Part shown: positions 63,249 to 64,000 of the stretch, one piece after another
Layout: every line of letters starts with the position of its first letter
How positions within the stretch are numbered: position 1 is the stretch's first letter
Source: Natronincola ferrireducens
GTDB taxonomy: Bacteria > Bacillota > Clostridia > Peptostreptococcales > Natronincolaceae
NCBI RefSeq assembly: GCF_900100845.1
Contig: NZ_FNFP01000008.1
Location: 1 to 64,000 of the forward strand
Direction of reading: 5' to 3'
Length of the DNA: 64,000 nt
Program-made: the position numbers and the translations under genes
The notes under the pieces: model-generated
The model's input: the letters and a program-made list of their open reading frames with translations, nothing else
What the model was told of the DNA's origin: nothing
The model's database searches: none

Positions 63249-63866
63249 TTATAGAACTACTTTAGAAAGAATGCTCTTTTCTGTAGTTTCTACTTTAGCC
63301 TCTAATTCTGCTACTTCTCCAGAAACCTTTTCTACAAAAGCTGTATCTTTTATAGAACCTAGATTGATTTTGACATTGTATAAAGCTGAAAGAACAGCAG
63401 TTCTTGCCATCATGGCTGCTACAGCACCATCGGTAACAGCATTTTGATTGCCTTTCACAACAACCTTTTCAATATTCTCCATTAAATCAAAGGCTTTTTT
63501 AGCTACTTCTAAAGGTACTAGGGCCGCAGTTTTTGTAGCTTCTTGAATAGCATCTTTTCTTGCAGCTATCTCTTCTTCTGTCTCCTTAGGTAACTTGAAG
63601 GCATCCATTACCTTGTTATAAGCATCTGAATCTCTATCAATATCCCCAATAAGCTCTTCTCTTGCTGCAATGTTAGTCTTAGCAATTTCCTTCATTTCTT
63701 CTTCTACTTCTACATACTTCTTTTTACCTATTGTTAAATTAGCCACCATTTCTGTTAAGGCAGCAGCTGTAGCTGCACTTAGGGCTGCTATACTTCCCCC
63801 ACCAGGAACTGGATCACTGGAGGCTGTTTTCTCTAAAAAATCTTTTACTGACATATTCCCTAACAT
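63249..63866 (-). CDS. fchA: formimidoyltetrahydrofolate cyclodeaminase (FchA family)
   Basis: 205 residues of the FTCD_C fold, all helical: VKDFLEKTASSDPVPGGGSI, AALSAATAAALTEMVANLTI, DRDSDAYNKVMDAFKLP and NQNAVTDGAVAAMMARTAVL. It converts 5-formimino-THF to 5,10-methenyl-THF and ammonia, the step after histidine- or purine-derived formimino transfer. It lies directly downstream of fhs (23 nt gap), so formyl groups can be turned into formate and ATP. ATG 63866 follows GAGGCG. Confidence 0.92.
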   Translation of the reverse strand: MLGNMSVKDFLEKTASSDPVPGGGSIAALSAATAAALTEMVANLTIGKKKYVEVEEEMKEIAKTNIAAREELIGDIDRDSDAYNKVMDAFKLPKETEEEIAARKDAIQEATKTAALVPLEVAKKAFDLMENIEKVVVKGNQNAVTDGAVAAMMARTAVLSALYNVKINLGSIKDTAFVEKVSGEVAELEAKVETTEKSILSKVVL

Positions 63867-63889
63867 TTATTTTCGCCTCTTTTCTCTAT

Positions 63890-64000
63890 TTAGAATAATC
63901 CACTAATTGTTCCTTTTTCATCAACATCAATTCTTTCAGCAGATGGTACCTTAGGTAATCCTGGCATAGTCATTACTTCACCTGTTAGAACTACAATGAA
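63890..64000 (-). CDS. fhs: formate--tetrahydrofolate ligase, C-terminal end
   Basis: Thirty-six codons and a stop at the right edge. The reading [20 protein letters not shown], then [13 protein letters not shown], is the conserved C-terminus of formyl-THF synthetase (MTMPGLP...A..IDVD..G.I.GLF). The rest of the gene lies outside the window. In purine- and histidine-fermenting anaerobes this enzyme works backwards, giving formate and ATP from 10-formyl-THF. Confidence 0.92.
   Translation of the reverse strand, partial: FIVVLTGEVMTMPGLPKVPSAERIDVDEKGTISGLF

Overview
The window looks like a chromosome segment of an anaerobic, low-GC Clostridia, most like Alkaliphilus/Natronincola-type Clostridiales. 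The support is AT-rich codon use, strong GGAGG-type ribosome sites, the uptake and catabolic gene content (liv, BMP nucleoside ABC, BCCT, selenium-type molybdenum hydroxylase accessory genes, Fhs/FchA one-carbon genes) and a GerMN-domain sporulation-type protein. The genus is inference.

Positions 1-21400 are accessory DNA. The left edge is an IS1634-type insertion sequence that has cut a small gene. Next is a restriction-modification island: a C5 methyltransferase, an AlwI-like endonuclease with a small putative controller and a 24-bp palindrome, an Mrr-like nuclease, and a second C5 methyltransferase with an unknown partner. It is followed by a gene-free 0.7 kb block that reads on the minus strand as a heavily paired RNA ending in a terminator, and by a three-gene ParA-like operon. 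Positions 10.8-21.4 kb are a phage-like integrated element: VRR-NUC nuclease, primase/helicase, Cys-rich putative ssDNA-binding protein, SNF2 helicase (broken by two indels in its Walker A region), excisionase-like and XRE regulators, cI-type repressor, ImmA/IrrE protease and tyrosine integrase with arm-type repeats next to the 3' end of rlmD. No capsid, tail or terminase genes are seen, so it is a satellite, a remnant or an ICE-like element. Two small genes (51 and 48 aa) lie in its operon.

Positions 21.4-37 kb are core genome: rlmD, a GerMN-domain exported protein, fxsA, a thioesterase, a complete liv branched-chain amino acid ABC operon, pyk, pfkA, a DUF2007-like protein and dnaE.

Positions 37-51.5 kb form a nucleoside/purine catabolic region: a BMP-type nucleoside ABC transporter, an odd flavoprotein with one active-site cysteine missing, a nucleoside phosphorylase, a Crp/Fnr regulator with its own palindrome, and the selenium-dependent molybdenum hydroxylase accessory set (xdhC, yqeB, mocA-like, yqeC, moeA-like). 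The hydroxylase itself survives only as a fused, frameshifted scrap. Beside it is a histidine ammonia-lyase homologue that lacks the Ala-Ser-Gly triad needed to form the MIO cofactor. With the neighbouring betaine-type BCCT transporter this suggests a trimethylammonium lyase such as ergothionase. A decayed glycine-betaine-binding protein lies between them.

Positions 53-64 kb hold two tandem 1020-residue BTAD/AAA/TPR (SARP-like) regulators, a soluble chemoreceptor-like protein, a YjiH family membrane protein on a 1.9 kb segment flanked by 53-bp inverted repeats, fchA and the 3' end of fhs. Formimino groups released from histidine- or purine-type rings would enter tetrahydrofolate through FchA and leave as formate plus ATP through Fhs.
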